Source: Crocinitomicaceae bacterium
Lineage (GTDB): Bacteria; Bacteroidota; Bacteroidia; Flavobacteriales_D; Parvicellaceae
Length of the DNA: 62,059 nt
Assembly (NCBI GenBank): GCA_002716065.1
Contig: PAZE01000031.1
Span: 1-62,059, forward strand
Direction of reading: 5' to 3'
The notes under the pieces are model-generated. The model did no database searches, was not told the DNA's origin, and was given only the letters and a program-made list of their open reading frames with translations. Positions 1 through 10,511 of the stretch are shown here, piece by piece. Numbering within the stretch: position 1 is the stretch's first letter; each line of letters begins with the position of its first letter. The translations under genes and the position numbers were made by a program.

Positions 1-100
1 AAATTTAGTTGATATTAAAAGAGTGAAACAGGTAAAAGGTCTAAGCTGAATTCAGCTTAGACCTTTTACCTGTTTCACTCTTTTAATATCAACTAAATTT
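1..100. repeat. Perfect 100-bp palindrome at the window edge
   Basis: Bases 1-50 are the exact reverse complement of bases 51-100, with no loop and no mismatch; the centre is a GAATTC at 48-53. The right arm ends only 7 nt before the rpoB start codon. A perfect 50-bp inverted repeat that begins at the first base is typical of a fold-back or assembly artefact at a contig end. A shorter true hairpin in the rplL-rpoB spacer may have seeded it. A real attenuator is possible, but a natural hairpin this long with no mismatch would be unusual. Confidence 0.95.
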
Positions 101-107
101 CAACACA

Positions 108-3100
108 TTGGCAACAGTAGATAAAGTAACAAATAGAATAAACTTTGCATCAAGTCAGCATCGTTTTTCGTATCCAGATTTTCTGGACATTCAATTAAAA
201 TCATTTCAAGAGTTTTTTCAGTTAGAAACAACTTCAGAAAACAGAATTGGTGAAGGCCTTTTTAAAGTTTTCTGTGAAAATTTTCCAATTACTGATACAA
301 GAAATCAATTTGTTCTTGAGTTTTTGGATTATTTTATAGATCCTCCAAGATATACCATTAACGAGTGTATTGATAGAGGTTTAACGTATTCAGTTCCCTT
401 AAAAGCTGTAATGAAGCTTTATTGTACAGATCCTGAGCATGAGGATTTTGAAACAATTGTACAGGAAGTATATCTAGGAACTATTCCCTACATGACACCT
501 AAGGGATCTTTTGTTATTAATGGCGCAGAGCGTGTTATTGTTTCTCAATTGCATCGTTCTCCTGGTGTTTTCTTTGGTCAAAGTAGACATGCAAATGGAA
601 CTAAACTTTATTCAGCTAGAGTAATTCCTTTTAAAGGTTCATGGATTGAATTCGCTACAGACATTAATAATGTTATGTATGCATATATTGATAGAAAAAA
701 GAAGTTACCTGTTACTACTCTTTTTAGAGCTATTGGTTATCAAAGTGATAAGGATATCCTTGAAATCTTTGATTTAGCTGATGAAGTAAAAGCTACAAAA
801 GCAGAACTTAAAAAATCAATCGGTAGAAAATTAGCTGCAAGAGTTCTTAAATCATGGGTTGAAGATTTTGTTGATGAAGATACTGGTGAGGTGGTTTCTA
901 TTGAAAGAAATGAGGTTATCATTGAAAGGGAGACTATCATTGAAAAAGAACATGTAGAGTTAATTTCTGAAGCTGGTGTTAAAACAATTATCCTTCATAA
1001 GGAAAATGTTAACACTGCTGATTTTGCTATTATCTACAATACATTACAAAAAGATACTTCTAACTCTGAAAAAGAGGCTGTTGAATTGATCTACCGTCAG
1101 CTAAGAAATGCTGAGCCACCAGATGAGGAAACTGCTAGAGGTGTTATTGATAAATTGTTTTTTTCTGAGCAACGTTATGATTTAGGTGAGGTAGGAAGAT
1201 ATAGAATAAACAAGAAATTAGGTTTAGATGTTAATGCAGATATGAGAGTTCTAACTAAGAACGATATCATTTGTATTATTAAGCAGCTAATTGCATTGAT
1301 TAATTCAAAAGCAGATGTTGATGATATCGATCACTTAAGTAATAGACGTGTTCGTACTGTTGGAGAACAATTGTATAGCCAGTTCGGTGTTGGTCTAGCT
1401 CGTATGGCTAGAACCATTCGTGAGAGAATGAATGTTAGAGATAATGAGGTGTTTACACCAATCGATTTGATTAATGCTAAAACACTTTCAAGTGTTATTA
1501 ATTCTTTCTTTGGAACCAATCAGCTATCTCAGTTTATGGATCAAACCAATCCACTTGCAGAGGTTACTCACAAAAGGAGAATGTCTGCTCTAGGACCTGG
1601 TGGTTTGACGAGAGAAAGAGCAGGTTTTGAGGTTCGTGATGTTCATTACACTCATTATGGAAGGTTATGTACCATCGAAACTCCTGAAGGACCCAATATT
1701 GGTCTTATATCTTCTTTGTGTGTTTATGCAAAAGTAAATAGATTAGGATTTATCGAAACCCCTTATCGTGAGGTAGAAAAAGGTAAAGTTAATCTTAAAA
1801 AAGAACCAATTTTCTTAAGTGCTGAGGAAGAAGATAATAAGTACATTGCTCAAGCAAATGCAAAAACTGATGATCAAGGTAATTTCGTAAACGATAATGT
1901 AATTGCTCGTTTTGAAGGAGACTTTCCTGTTCCTAGTAAAATGGACATCAATTTAATTGATGTTGGAACAAACCAGATTGCATCTATTGCTGCTTCATGT
2001 ATTCCGTTTTTGGAACACGATGATGCCAACCGTGCACTTATGGGATCTAACATGCAGCGTCAATCAGTTCCTCTTTTAAAGCCTAATTCACCAATTGTTG
2101 GAACGGGTATTGAAGAGTTAGTAGCTAGAGATTCTAGAGTTTTAATTCATGCTCAGAATAATGGTGTTGTTGAGTATGTTGATGCTAATGAGATTCATGT
2201 TAAATACGATTTAAGCGCAGATGATTTAATTGTTCGTTTTGATGATGAGATTAAAGTATATCAGCTAACTAAATTTCAGAAAACTAATCAGGGAAGCTCT
2301 ATTAACCTTGTTCCTATTGTTAAAAAAGGAGACAAGATTAAAAAAGGGCAGGTTCTTGTTGAGGGATATGCAACTCAAAAAGGTGAGTTGGCTCTTGGGC
2401 AGAACCTAAAAGTAGCATTTATGCCTTGGAAAGGATATAATTTTGAGGATGCAATTGTAATTTCTGAAAAAGTGGTTAAAGATGATATCTTTACTTCAGT
2501 TCATATTGATGAGTTTACTCTTGATGTTAGAGATACCAAGCGTGGATTAGAAGAATTAACTGCAGATATTCCTAATGTTAGTGAAGAAGCAACCAAAGAT
2601 CTTGATGAAAATGGTATTATTCGTGTAGGTGCTGAGGTTAAAGAGGGAGATATTTTAATTGGAAAAATTACTCCTAAAGGAGAGAGTGATCCTTCACCTG
2701 AAGAAAAATTACTTAGAGCAATCTTTGGTGATAAAGCTGGTGACGTTAAAGACGCATCTTTAAAAGTTTCACCTTCAGTTACTGGAGTTGTTATCGATAA
2801 GAAGCTATTTTCAAAGGCTGTTAAGGATAGAAGATCTAAGGCAGCTGATAAGCCAATTTTAGAGCAAATTGATGCTGAAATGGACAAGGAATTAGCGAAT
2901 CTTAAAACTATTTTAATCGAAAAACTAATTAAGATAGTTGGTGATAATAAGTCTAAAGGTGTTTTCAATATTTTCAAGGAAGAGATTATTAAAAAGGGTG
3001 TTAAATTCACTGAAAAAACACTTAAGCAAATCGATTTCTTACATGTTAATCCTAAGGATTGGACTGATGAAGCTAAAGTTAATACGTTAATTGAAAGAAC

Positions 3101-3920
3101 TCTTCATAACTATAACCTTAAGGCTACAGACTGTATTGGTCGTTATAAGCGTAAAAAATTCCAGATTACTGTTGGGGATGAACTGCCAAATGGTATCATT
3201 AAACTAGCTAAAGTTTATCTTGCTAAAAAGAGAAAGCTAAAAGTTGGTGATAAAATGGCTGGTCGTCATGGTAATAAAGGTATTGTTGCTAAAATTGTTA
3301 GGGAGGAAGATATGCCTTTCTTGGAAGACGGTACACCTGTAGATATTGTTCTTAATCCGCTTGGTGTTCCTTCTAGGATGAACTTAGGTCAGATTTATGA
3401 AACAGTATTAGGTTGGGCTGGTCAAAAACTAGGAAAGAAATTTTCTACTCCAATTTTTGATGGTGCTAGCCTAGAAGATATCAATAGTCTAACTGATGAA
3501 GCTGGAGTTCCTAGAAATGGAAAAACGTATCTATACGATGGTGGAACTGGTGAGAAATTTGATCAGCCTGCTACAGTTGGAATCATTTACATGATTAAGC
3601 TTAGTCATATGGTTGACGATAAAATGCACGCTAGATCTATAGGTCCTTATTCTTTAATTACTCAACAGCCACTTGGAGGTAAGGCTCAATTTGGTGGTCA
3701 GCGTTTTGGAGAAATGGAAGTATGGGCATTAGAGGCATTTGGAGCATCAAATATTCTTCAAGAGATATTAACTGTTAAATCAGATGATGTTCAAGGAAGA
3801 GCAAAAGCTTATGAATGCATAGTTAAAGGTAAAAACCTACCAACTCCAGGTATTCCTGAATCATTTAATGTATTGTTAAATGAACTACAGGGATTAGGAT
3901 TGAATATTGCACTAGATTAA
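108..3920 (+). CDS. rpoB: DNA-directed RNA polymerase subunit beta
   Basis: Beta subunit of core RNA polymerase, 1270 residues, the normal size for Bacteroidota. The N-terminal segment ([20 protein letters not shown]) and the protrusion, lobe and fork regions are colinear with the family. The rifampicin pocket is wild type: [13 protein letters not shown] near residue 467 and [13 protein letters not shown] near 488. The late segment [16 protein letters not shown] is the conserved catalytic-core/switch region. The only start that gives the expected MATVDK N-terminus is TTG at 108 in the context ACATTGGCA; one T fewer would create ATG, so the unusual start may be an error. A hairpin separates it from rpoC, which should be co-transcribed. 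Upstream rplL would lie outside the window. Confidence 0.98.
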   Translation: MATVDKVTNRINFASSQHRFSYPDFLDIQLKSFQEFFQLETTSENRIGEGLFKVFCENFPITDTRNQFVLEFLDYFIDPPRYTINECIDRGLTYSVPLKAVMKLYCTDPEHEDFETIVQEVYLGTIPYMTPKGSFVINGAERVIVSQLHRSPGVFFGQSRHANGTKLYSARVIPFKGSWIEFATDINNVMYAYIDRKKKLPVTTLFRAIGYQSDKDILEIFDLADEVKATKAELKKSIGRKLAARVLKSWVEDFVDEDTGEVVSIERNEVIIERETIIEKEHVELISEAGVKTIILHKENVNTADFAIIYNTLQKDTSNSEKEAVELIYRQLRNAEPPDEETARGVIDKLFFSEQRYDLGEVGRYRINKKLGLDVNADMRVLTKNDIICIIKQLIALINSKADVDDIDHLSNRRVRTVGEQLYSQFGVGLARMARTIRERMNVRDNEVFTPIDLINAKTLSSVINSFFGTNQLSQFMDQTNPLAEVTHKRRMSALGPGGLTRERAGFEVRDVHYTHYGRLCTIETPEGPNIGLISSLCVYAKVNRLGFIETPYREVEKGKVNLKKEPIFLSAEEEDNKYIAQANAKTDDQGNFVNDNVIARFEGDFPVPSKMDINLIDVGTNQIASIAASCIPFLEHDDANRALMGSNMQRQSVPLLKPNSPIVGTGIEELVARDSRVLIHAQNNGVVEYVDANEIHVKYDLSADDLIVRFDDEIKVYQLTKFQKTNQGSSINLVPIVKKGDKIKKGQVLVEGYATQKGELALGQNLKVAFMPWKGYNFEDAIVISEKVVKDDIFTSVHIDEFTLDVRDTKRGLEELTADIPNVSEEATKDLDENGIIRVGAEVKEGDILIGKITPKGESDPSPEEKLLRAIFGDKAGDVKDASLKVSPSVTGVVIDKKLFSKAVKDRRSKAADKPILEQIDAEMDKELANLKTILIEKLIKIVGDNKSKGVFNIFKEEIIKKGVKFTEKTLKQIDFLHVNPKDWTDEAKVNTLIERTLHNYNLKATDCIGRYKRKKFQITVGDELPNGIIKLAKVYLAKKRKLKVGDKMAGRHGNKGIVAKIVREEDMPFLEDGTPVDIVLNPLGVPSRMNLGQIYETVLGWAGQKLGKKFSTPIFDGASLEDINSLTDEAGVPRNGKTYLYDGGTGEKFDQPATVGIIYMIKLSHMVDDKMHARSIGPYSLITQQPLGGKAQFGGQRFGEMEVWALEAFGASNILQEILTVKSDDVQGRAKAYECIVKGKNLPTPGIPESFNVLLNELQGLGLNIALD

Positions 3921-3928
3921 TTAATTAA

Positions 3929-3952
3929 GTCTCCCTGATAATTCAGGGAGAC
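3929..3952 (+). promoter_or_regulatory. Hairpin between rpoB and rpoC
   Basis: A perfect 10-bp stem (GTCTCCCTGA / TCAGGGAGAC) closes a 4-nt TAAT loop, 9 nt after the rpoB stop and 31 nt before rpoC. It is followed by AAAAG rather than a T run, so it is not a classic intrinsic terminator. An RNase processing or mRNA-stability site between the two subunit cistrons is the more likely role. The function is inferred; the stem is seen directly. Confidence 0.7.
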
Positions 3953-3983
3953 AAAAGTTGTTTACAACGTTAAAAAAAAACTT

Positions 3984-6900
3984 ATGGCTTTTAGAAAAGA
4001 TTACAAGGTTAACAGCGATTTTAATAAAATTACAATCAGTTTAGCATCTCCTGAGGTTCTTTTGGAGAGATCTCACGGAGAGGTGCTTAAACCAGAAACT
4101 ATCAATTACAGGACATACAAACCTGAAAGAGATGGTTTATTTTGTGAGAGAATTTTCGGACCTGTTAAAGATTACGAATGTCATTGTGGAAAATACAAGA
4201 GAATTAGATACAAAGGAATAGTATGTGATCGATGTGGTGTAGAGGTTACCGAGAAGAAAGTAAGACGAGAAAGAATGGGGCATATTTCATTAGTTGTTCC
4301 TGTTGCTCATATATGGTATTTTAAATCTCTTCCTAATAAAATAGGTTATTTGTTAGGGTTACCAACAAAGAAGCTCGATCAAATTATTTATTATGAGAGG
4401 TATGTAGTTATTAAACCTGGTACAGCTTTAAATGCTGAAGGTGAACCAGTTAATAAAATGGATTTTCTTACTGAGGAAGAATATTTAGACATATTAGATA
4501 CACTTCCAAAAGAGAATCAATATTTAGAGGACTCAGACCCAAATAAATTTGTTGCAAAAATGGGTGCTGAAGCATTACATGATTTACTTCAAAATGAAGA
4601 TTTAGATGCTAAATCCTATCAGCTAAGACATCAGGCACATAACGAAACTTCTCAACAGAGAAAAAATGAGGCATTAAAAAGACTTCAGGTTATTGAAGCT
4701 TTTAGAGATGCAAATTCTCGAATTGATAACAAGCCTGAATGGATGATTGTTAAGGTAGTTCCAGTTATTCCTCCGGATTTAAGACCTCTTGTTCCTCTTG
4801 ATGGTGGAAGGTTTGCAACATCTGACTTAAATGATTTATATAGAAGGGTTATTATACGAAACAACCGTTTAAAAAGACTTATTGAAATAAAAGCTCCTGA
4901 AGTAATTTTAAGAAATGAAAAAAGGATGCTTCAAGAATCAGTTGATTCGCTTTTTGATAATTCAAGAAAGTCTAGTGCTGTTAAAACAGATAAAAATAGA
5001 CCGTTAAAGTCTCTTTCAGATAGCTTAAAAGGAAAGCAAGGTAGATTCAGACAAAATCTACTCGGTAAGCGTGTTGATTATTCTGCTAGATCTGTAATTG
5101 TTGTAGGACCAACGTTAAAATTACATGAGTGTGGATTGCCTAAAAATATGGCAGCTGAACTTTTTAAGCCTTTTATCATTCGTAAAATGATTGAAAGAGG
5201 CATTGTTAAGACAGTTAAATCTGCTAAGAAAATTGTAGATCGTAAAGAACCAGTTGTATGGGATATTCTTGAGAATGTATTAAAAGGGCACCCGGTTCTT
5301 TTAAACAGGGCTCCAACTCTTCACTGACTAGGTATTCAGGCTTTCCAGCCTAAATTAATTGAAGGAAAGGCGATTCAGCTGCATCCACTAGTTTGTACGG
5401 CATTTAATGCCGATTTTGATGGCGACCAGATGGCTGTTCATTTACCACTTGGTAACGCTGCTATTTTGGAAGCTCAATTGTTAATGTTAGCTTCTCATAA
5501 TATTCTTAATCCTGCAAATGGAGCTCCAATTACCGTTCCATCTCAGGATATGGTATTAGGATTATATTACATTACTAAACTTAAAAAGAATACTAAAGAA
5601 GATCCTGTAAAAGGAGAGGGTATGACATTTTATTCTTCTGAAGAGGTTAAGATTGCTTACAATGAAGGGAAATTAGACTTACATGCATCTATCAAGGTTA
5701 AAATTGATGATGTTGTTGATGGTGAACCTATCAATCACATTGTTGAAACTACTACTGGTAGAGTCATTTTTAATGAGTTGGTGCCTGCAGAAGCTGGATA
5801 CGTTAATGAAGTATTAACCAAAAAGTCATTAAGAGATATTATCTCAAATATCATTAAAATTTCTGGTGTTCCAAACACCGCTAAGTTCCTTGATGACATT
5901 AAAGATTTAGGTTATTACATGGCTTTTAAAGGTGGATTATCTTTCAATTTAGATGATGTTCAAATTCCACCAGAAAAAGATATTTTAATTAATAAGGCTA
6001 GAACTCAAGTTGAAGAGGTGAAGATGAATTACAACATGGGTCTAATTACCAATAATGAGCGATACAATCAAATTATTGATATTTGGACACATACCAATTC
6101 TAGATTAACTTTTACTCTAATGGAAAAACTTAAAGCTGATAAGCAAGGTTTTAATTCCATTTATATGATGATGGATTCAGGTGCAAGGGGTTCTAAAGAA
6201 CAAATACGTCAGCTTTCTGGTATGAGAGGTCTGATGGCAAAACCCCAAAAGTCTGGTGCTACTGGAGGTCAAGATATTATTGAAAATCCAATTCTTTCTA
6301 ACTTTAAGGAAGGGCTTTCTATTTTAGAATATTTTATTTCTACTCACGGTGCACGTAAAGGATTAGCAGATACCGCACTTAAAACTGCCGATGCTGGTTA
6401 CCTAACAAGAAGATTGGTTGATGTTGCTCAGGATGTTGTTGTAAATTCTGAAGATTGTGGTACTCTTAGAGGATTATTGGTGTCAGCTCTTAAAAAGGAT
6501 GATGAGATTGTTGAGTCTTTATACGATAGGATTTTAGGTAGAGTCGCATTATTTGATATTGAAAATCCTGAAACTGGCGAGGTAATTGTTCCTGAAGGAG
6601 AAGAGATCACTGAAGATCTTGCAAAAGCTATTCATGTTGCAGGAATCGATGAGGTTGAAATTCGATCAGTTCTTACATGTGAACAAACTCGAGGTGTTTG
6701 TGCTAAGTGTTACGGTAGAAACCTTTCTACTGGTAAAATGGTTCAAATTGGTGAAGCAGTTGGTGTTATCGCTGCACAGTCTATTGGTGAACCAGGTACT
6801 CAGCTTACTCTTAGAACATTCCACGTTGGTGGTACCGCATCTAATATTGCTGATGATGCTGCCTTAAGAGCTAAAAATGATGGTGTTATTGAAATCGAAG

Positions 6901-8309
6901 GTTTAAATACTGTTGTTAAGAAAAATGAAGAAGGCGAAGAGATTGAAGTTGTTATTGGTAGAGCTGGTGAAATGAGGTTGGTTGATGCTGTTGGAAACGT
7001 TATTATGACAAATAATATTCCTTATGGTTCTCAATTCTTTGTTAAAAACAAAAAGAAACTTAAAAAAGGAGATCTTATTTGTAAGTGGGATCCATATAAT
7101 GCTGTTATTCTTTCTGAGTTAGACGGTGCTGTTCAATTTGAGAATTTGGTTGAAGGAGTAACCTACAGGGAAGAGCAAGATGAGCAAACAGGATTTACTG
7201 AAATTGTAATTAAGGAAAATAGAGATAAAAAAATGATTCCTACAATTAATATTGTAGATAAGAAAGGGGAATTATTAAAGTCCTACAATCTTCCTGTAGA
7301 TGCCCACATTATTGTTAAAGAAGAAGACAATATTGTTGCCGGTCAAATTATTGTTAAAATTCCTAGAAAATCTGGAAAATCAGGCGATATTACAGGTGGT
7401 CTTCCTAGAGTTACAGAAATGTTTGAAGCTAGGAATCCATCGAACCCTGCTGTTGTTTCTGAAATTGATGGTGTTGCTTCTTATGGAAAAATAAAAAGAG
7501 GTAATAGAGAGGTTATTATTGAAGCTAAGACAGGTGAGATTAAAAAGTACCTAGTTCCTTTATCAAGACATATTCTTGTACAAGAAAATGATTACGTTAA
7601 GGCTGGTCATCCTCTTTCTGACGGTGCTACAACACCAGCAGACATCCTTTCAATTAAAGGACCAACTGCTGTTCAAGAGTATATTGTTAATGAAATTCAA
7701 GAAGTATATCGTCTTCAAGGGGTGAAAATTAACGATAAGCATTTTGAGGTTATTGTTCGTCAGATGATGCGTAAGGTTGAGGTTGTTGATGCTGGTGATA
7801 CGAAGTTCCTAGAAAAAAATGCAGTCAATAAGTGGGAGTTTATTAAAGAAAATGATCAGATTTTTGGTAAAAAAGTGGTTACTGATGCTGGTGATTCAAC
7901 TAACCTTCAGCTTGGACAAATCGTTTCGGCTAGAAAGTTAAGAGATGAAAATTCTTTCTTAAAAAGAAACGATGCTAAACAAGTTGAAGCAAGAGATGCA
8001 CTAACTGCTACTGCTCACCCATTATTGCAAGGAATAACAAAGGCTTCTTTACATACTGATAGCTTTATTTCTGCTGCTTCTTTCCAAGAAACAACAAAGG
8101 TTCTTAATCAAGCGGCAGTTAATGGTAAGGTTGATCATCTTTTAGGACTTAAAGAAAATGTTATTGTTGGTCATAAGATTCCTGCTGGTACTGGTATGAG
8201 AGATTATCAAGAAATGATTGTTGGTTCTAAAAGTGATTACGATCGTTTAGTTAACAACAATGATGATGCAGTTGAAGCTGAATCTACCGTTGGAACAATT
8301 AATTCTTAA
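3984..8309 (+). CDS. rpoC: DNA-directed RNA polymerase subunit beta', with an in-frame TGA at 5325-5327
   Basis: Largest subunit of RNA polymerase. Read through codon 448 it is 1441 residues, normal for the phylum. Zinc-binding cysteines are at 66, 68, 81 and 84 ([19 protein letters not shown]). The catalytic motif NADFDGD is at codons 475-481 (5406-5426). Codon 448 is TGA inside the invariant segment RAPTLH-x-LGIQAFQP, where the family has Arg; a single C-to-T change from CGA explains it. Both sides are in the same frame. The first downstream ATG (5430) lies after NADFDGD, so neither fragment alone could work. A lethal lesion in a single-copy essential gene suggests a sequence error or a strain-variant base in an assembly. 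It is followed by the DUF3467 gene after 21 nt. Confidence 0.96.
5325..5327 (+). other. In-frame TGA within rpoC
   Basis: The codons read CAC TGA CTA GGT ATT. The conserved protein sequence here is LHRLGIQAF, so TGA replaces an Arg codon, most simply CGA. No frame change occurs. TGA serves as an ordinary stop for the histidine kinase (14403-14405) and the BKACE gene (47379-47381), which argues against genome-wide recoding. Confidence 0.95.
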
Positions 8310-8330
8310 TTGCTTTAATTAGCTTAAGTT

Positions 8331-8648
8331 ATGAGTGAGAAAAAAGAAGGCCAACAAGGATTTAATATTGAGCTCTCTGAGGAGGTTGCTGAAGGTACCT
8401 ATTCAAATTTAGCTATCATACAACATTCATCATCTGAATTTATTTTTGATTTTGTTAGAATAATGCCGGGTGTTCCTAAAGGGAGAGTTAAATCTAGAAT
8501 AGTGATGACTCCAGAGCATGCTAAGAAGTTAATGCGAGCTTTAAATGATAATATTTCTAAATACGAAAGTAATATTGGAAACATTAGAGAGGATAGTCCT
8601 ATTAATCCAATACCACTTAATTTTGGTGGGCCAGATACTCAAGCTTAA
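8331..8648 (+). CDS. DUF3467 domain-containing protein
   Basis: A 105-residue acidic cytoplasmic protein of the DUF3467 family, whose biochemical role is unknown. The segments ELSEEVAEGTYSNLAIIQHS and MPGVPKGRVKSRIVMTPEHA are characteristic. It lies 21 nt after rpoC and before a terminator, so it is probably the last gene of the rpoBC transcript; this placement is common in Bacteroidota and suggests a link to transcription or growth rate, which is only inference. No signal peptide or membrane segment is visible. Confidence 0.9.
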   Translation: MSEKKEGQQGFNIELSEEVAEGTYSNLAIIQHSSSEFIFDFVRIMPGVPKGRVKSRIVMTPEHAKKLMRALNDNISKYESNIGNIREDSPINPIPLNFGGPDTQA

Positions 8649-8670
8649 CTTTTTATGCTTTAAAAAAATA

Positions 8671-8706
8671 AAAGGTTGTTATCATTTCGATAACAACCTT
8701 TTTTAT
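8671..8706 (+). terminator. Intrinsic terminator after rpoBC-DUF3467
   Basis: A 13-bp perfect stem (AAAGGTTGTTATC / GATAACAACCTTT) with a 5-nt loop is followed by TTTTATTTTT. It ends the rpo operon just before the porin gene at 8717, so the porin needs its own promoter. Confidence 0.92.
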
Positions 8707-8716
8707 TTTTGTTAAA

Positions 8717-10465
8717 ATGAAAAAATCACATTGGATATTTTTTTGCTTTCTTTTTACTTTTAATAATGCTTTTCTTTCTCAAGTTTATTTAGAGATAGAT
8801 ACCACTAATTTTGCTACTTTTCATAATTATGAATCTACTTCTTTAAGTAATGTTAGCTTTGGAAGCGCAGGTAGTATCTTTAGATCATTGGTTTTTTCCA
8901 ATTCACATAACCTTCTAAGTCAATCGGTTTTTTTAAAAGAAGAAGTTGAAGATTTACCTTCATTTGATGTTAAGACCCCAATAGTAGATACCAAATACAT
9001 TACAGGGTCAGGTAATGAGCAGTTGTTTTCAGTATTTCATTCACAAAACATAACTCCACTTATTAATTATTCTATTTTATATACCAAGAAAAGTTTCGAT
9101 GGATATTATCTAAACCAAGGTACAAATCATAATTTTTTTCAATCTAATTTTTCTTTTACTTCAAAAGACAAATGGTATAATGCTAAACTTTTGTATAAGC
9201 ACCATAGGTATTTTCATTATCAAAACGGTGGTATTATTGATGATTCCTTATTTACTGATGATCAGTATAGTAGTAGAAATAGATTGCTGTTGGATGTTAA
9301 TTTAGAAAATGCTTTTTCAAGAGATGCACTTAATAAATTAGGTTTGTTTCAAGAGTTTCTTATTTCTTCAAAATTTGATTCTCTAGAAAATAAGGCTACT
9401 TCTACAATTGGTTTTGATTTAAGTGTTTCCTCTCAAAAAAGAACTTATTTTGATTCTCTAGTAAATCAATTTTATTTGTATAATCTACTAGATACCGTAT
9501 CTACAAGAGATTCACTAACAAAAAAACACCTAAATTCATTAGTACAGTATCAAATTCTAAAAGAAATTGATAGTAGTAAAAAATTTTTATTTACTGTTGG
9601 GATCGATGGACGGCTTTATACTCATTCTAATTTATCTATTGATACAAATTTTTATAATTCATCTGGGTTTTTTGCTATTAACTTTACAGGAGAAAACCAT
9701 AAAATAGGTCTTAATGCCAATTATTTTGTAAGTGGATATAGAGTTGGTGATTTTACTATTTCAGCAGATTTTTTTAAAAAGTATAACGATTTTACCCTAT
9801 CCCTTCAAGCAAAATATTCTTCTATTTCACCTTCCTATGAGCTGATTAATTATTCTGGAAATCATGGTTATTGGAACAATAGTTTTGCCAATCAAAAAGT
9901 GTTTTTTTCCAAAGGAAGTTTGATGTATAAAGGATGGAAGATTTTTAGTCAATTTACTGATGTTGAAAATCCTATTTACTTTGATTATTTTGGTGTTCCA
10001 AATCAAGAAGATGGTTATTCACAAGTCATCCAAACATCTTTGAGTAAAGAGTTAAGTCTTAGAGCATTCCAATTGAACACATCTTGTTTTTATCAATACC
10101 AAGGGGGCTATACTATTTATCAGCTTCCTGAGTGGGTTGGGATTTTTGATTTGTCATATTCTTTTGATGCTTTTAAGTCTGCTCTACAGCTTAATATTGG
10201 AATTCAAGGTATGGTCTTTAGCGAATATTATTTAATGAATTACCGACCAGATTTTGGTGTTTTTTATGTTAGTAATGAGAAAAAGCAAGAGAATTATTTA
10301 TATGCAGATTTTTATCTTAATGCTAAAATTAAAACTGTAAATTTTTTCTTTATTGTTTCACATCTTAATTCTGGATTAATGGGTTATAATTATTTTTCAG
10401 CTTTACATTATCCTTCACCAGATCGTTATTTTAAATTAGGTTTACGATGGATGTTTTTAAACTAG
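8717..10465 (+). CDS. Putative outer-membrane porin (Porin_10-like)
   Basis: A 582-residue secreted protein with a signal peptide at about residues 1-21 (MKKSHWIFFCFLFTFNNAFL). The rest alternates aromatic and polar residues, as expected for many beta-strands, and ends in RWMFLN, a C-terminal beta-strand with terminal aromatic residues recognised by the BAM machinery. Segments such as NFSFTSKDKWYNAKLLYKHH resemble the putative-porin family of Bacteroidota (PF14121). Substrate unknown. It starts directly after the rpo terminator and precedes acs by 46 nt, so the two could share a transcript. Family assignment is by pattern; the outer-membrane barrel call is firmer than the substrate role. Confidence 0.75.
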   Translation: MKKSHWIFFCFLFTFNNAFLSQVYLEIDTTNFATFHNYESTSLSNVSFGSAGSIFRSLVFSNSHNLLSQSVFLKEEVEDLPSFDVKTPIVDTKYITGSGNEQLFSVFHSQNITPLINYSILYTKKSFDGYYLNQGTNHNFFQSNFSFTSKDKWYNAKLLYKHHRYFHYQNGGIIDDSLFTDDQYSSRNRLLLDVNLENAFSRDALNKLGLFQEFLISSKFDSLENKATSTIGFDLSVSSQKRTYFDSLVNQFYLYNLLDTVSTRDSLTKKHLNSLVQYQILKEIDSSKKFLFTVGIDGRLYTHSNLSIDTNFYNSSGFFAINFTGENHKIGLNANYFVSGYRVGDFTISADFFKKYNDFTLSLQAKYSSISPSYELINYSGNHGYWNNSFANQKVFFSKGSLMYKGWKIFSQFTDVENPIYFDYFGVPNQEDGYSQVIQTSLSKELSLRAFQLNTSCFYQYQGGYTIYQLPEWVGIFDLSYSFDAFKSALQLNIGIQGMVFSEYYLMNYRPDFGVFYVSNEKKQENYLYADFYLNAKIKTVNFFFIVSHLNSGLMGYNYFSALHYPSPDRYFKLGLRWMFLN

Positions 10466-10511
10466 TTTTAGCATTATTTCTTAAATTGGGCCTTGATCTA
10501 TTATTAGTAGT

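Noticed and set aside
2501-3010. A 169-codon open frame opposite rpoB
   Set aside because: It lies wholly inside rpoB on the other strand, is Ser/Leu/Thr-rich as expected for an antisense shadow, and has no recognisable motif. The same applies to other long opposite-strand frames over groEL, topA, gldL and metK.
5325-5327. Genome-wide recoding of TGA as an amino acid, suggested by the TGA inside rpoC
   Set aside because: TGA is used as the normal stop of the histidine kinase (14403-14405, in ATGA with the next start) and of the BKACE gene (47379-47381). The position in rpoC needs Arg, which no known TGA reassignment provides.
5430-8309. A natural split rpoC with a second subunit starting at 5430
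   Set aside because: The two parts are in the same frame and the catalytic NADFDGD lies between the stop and this ATG, so neither part could hold the active site.
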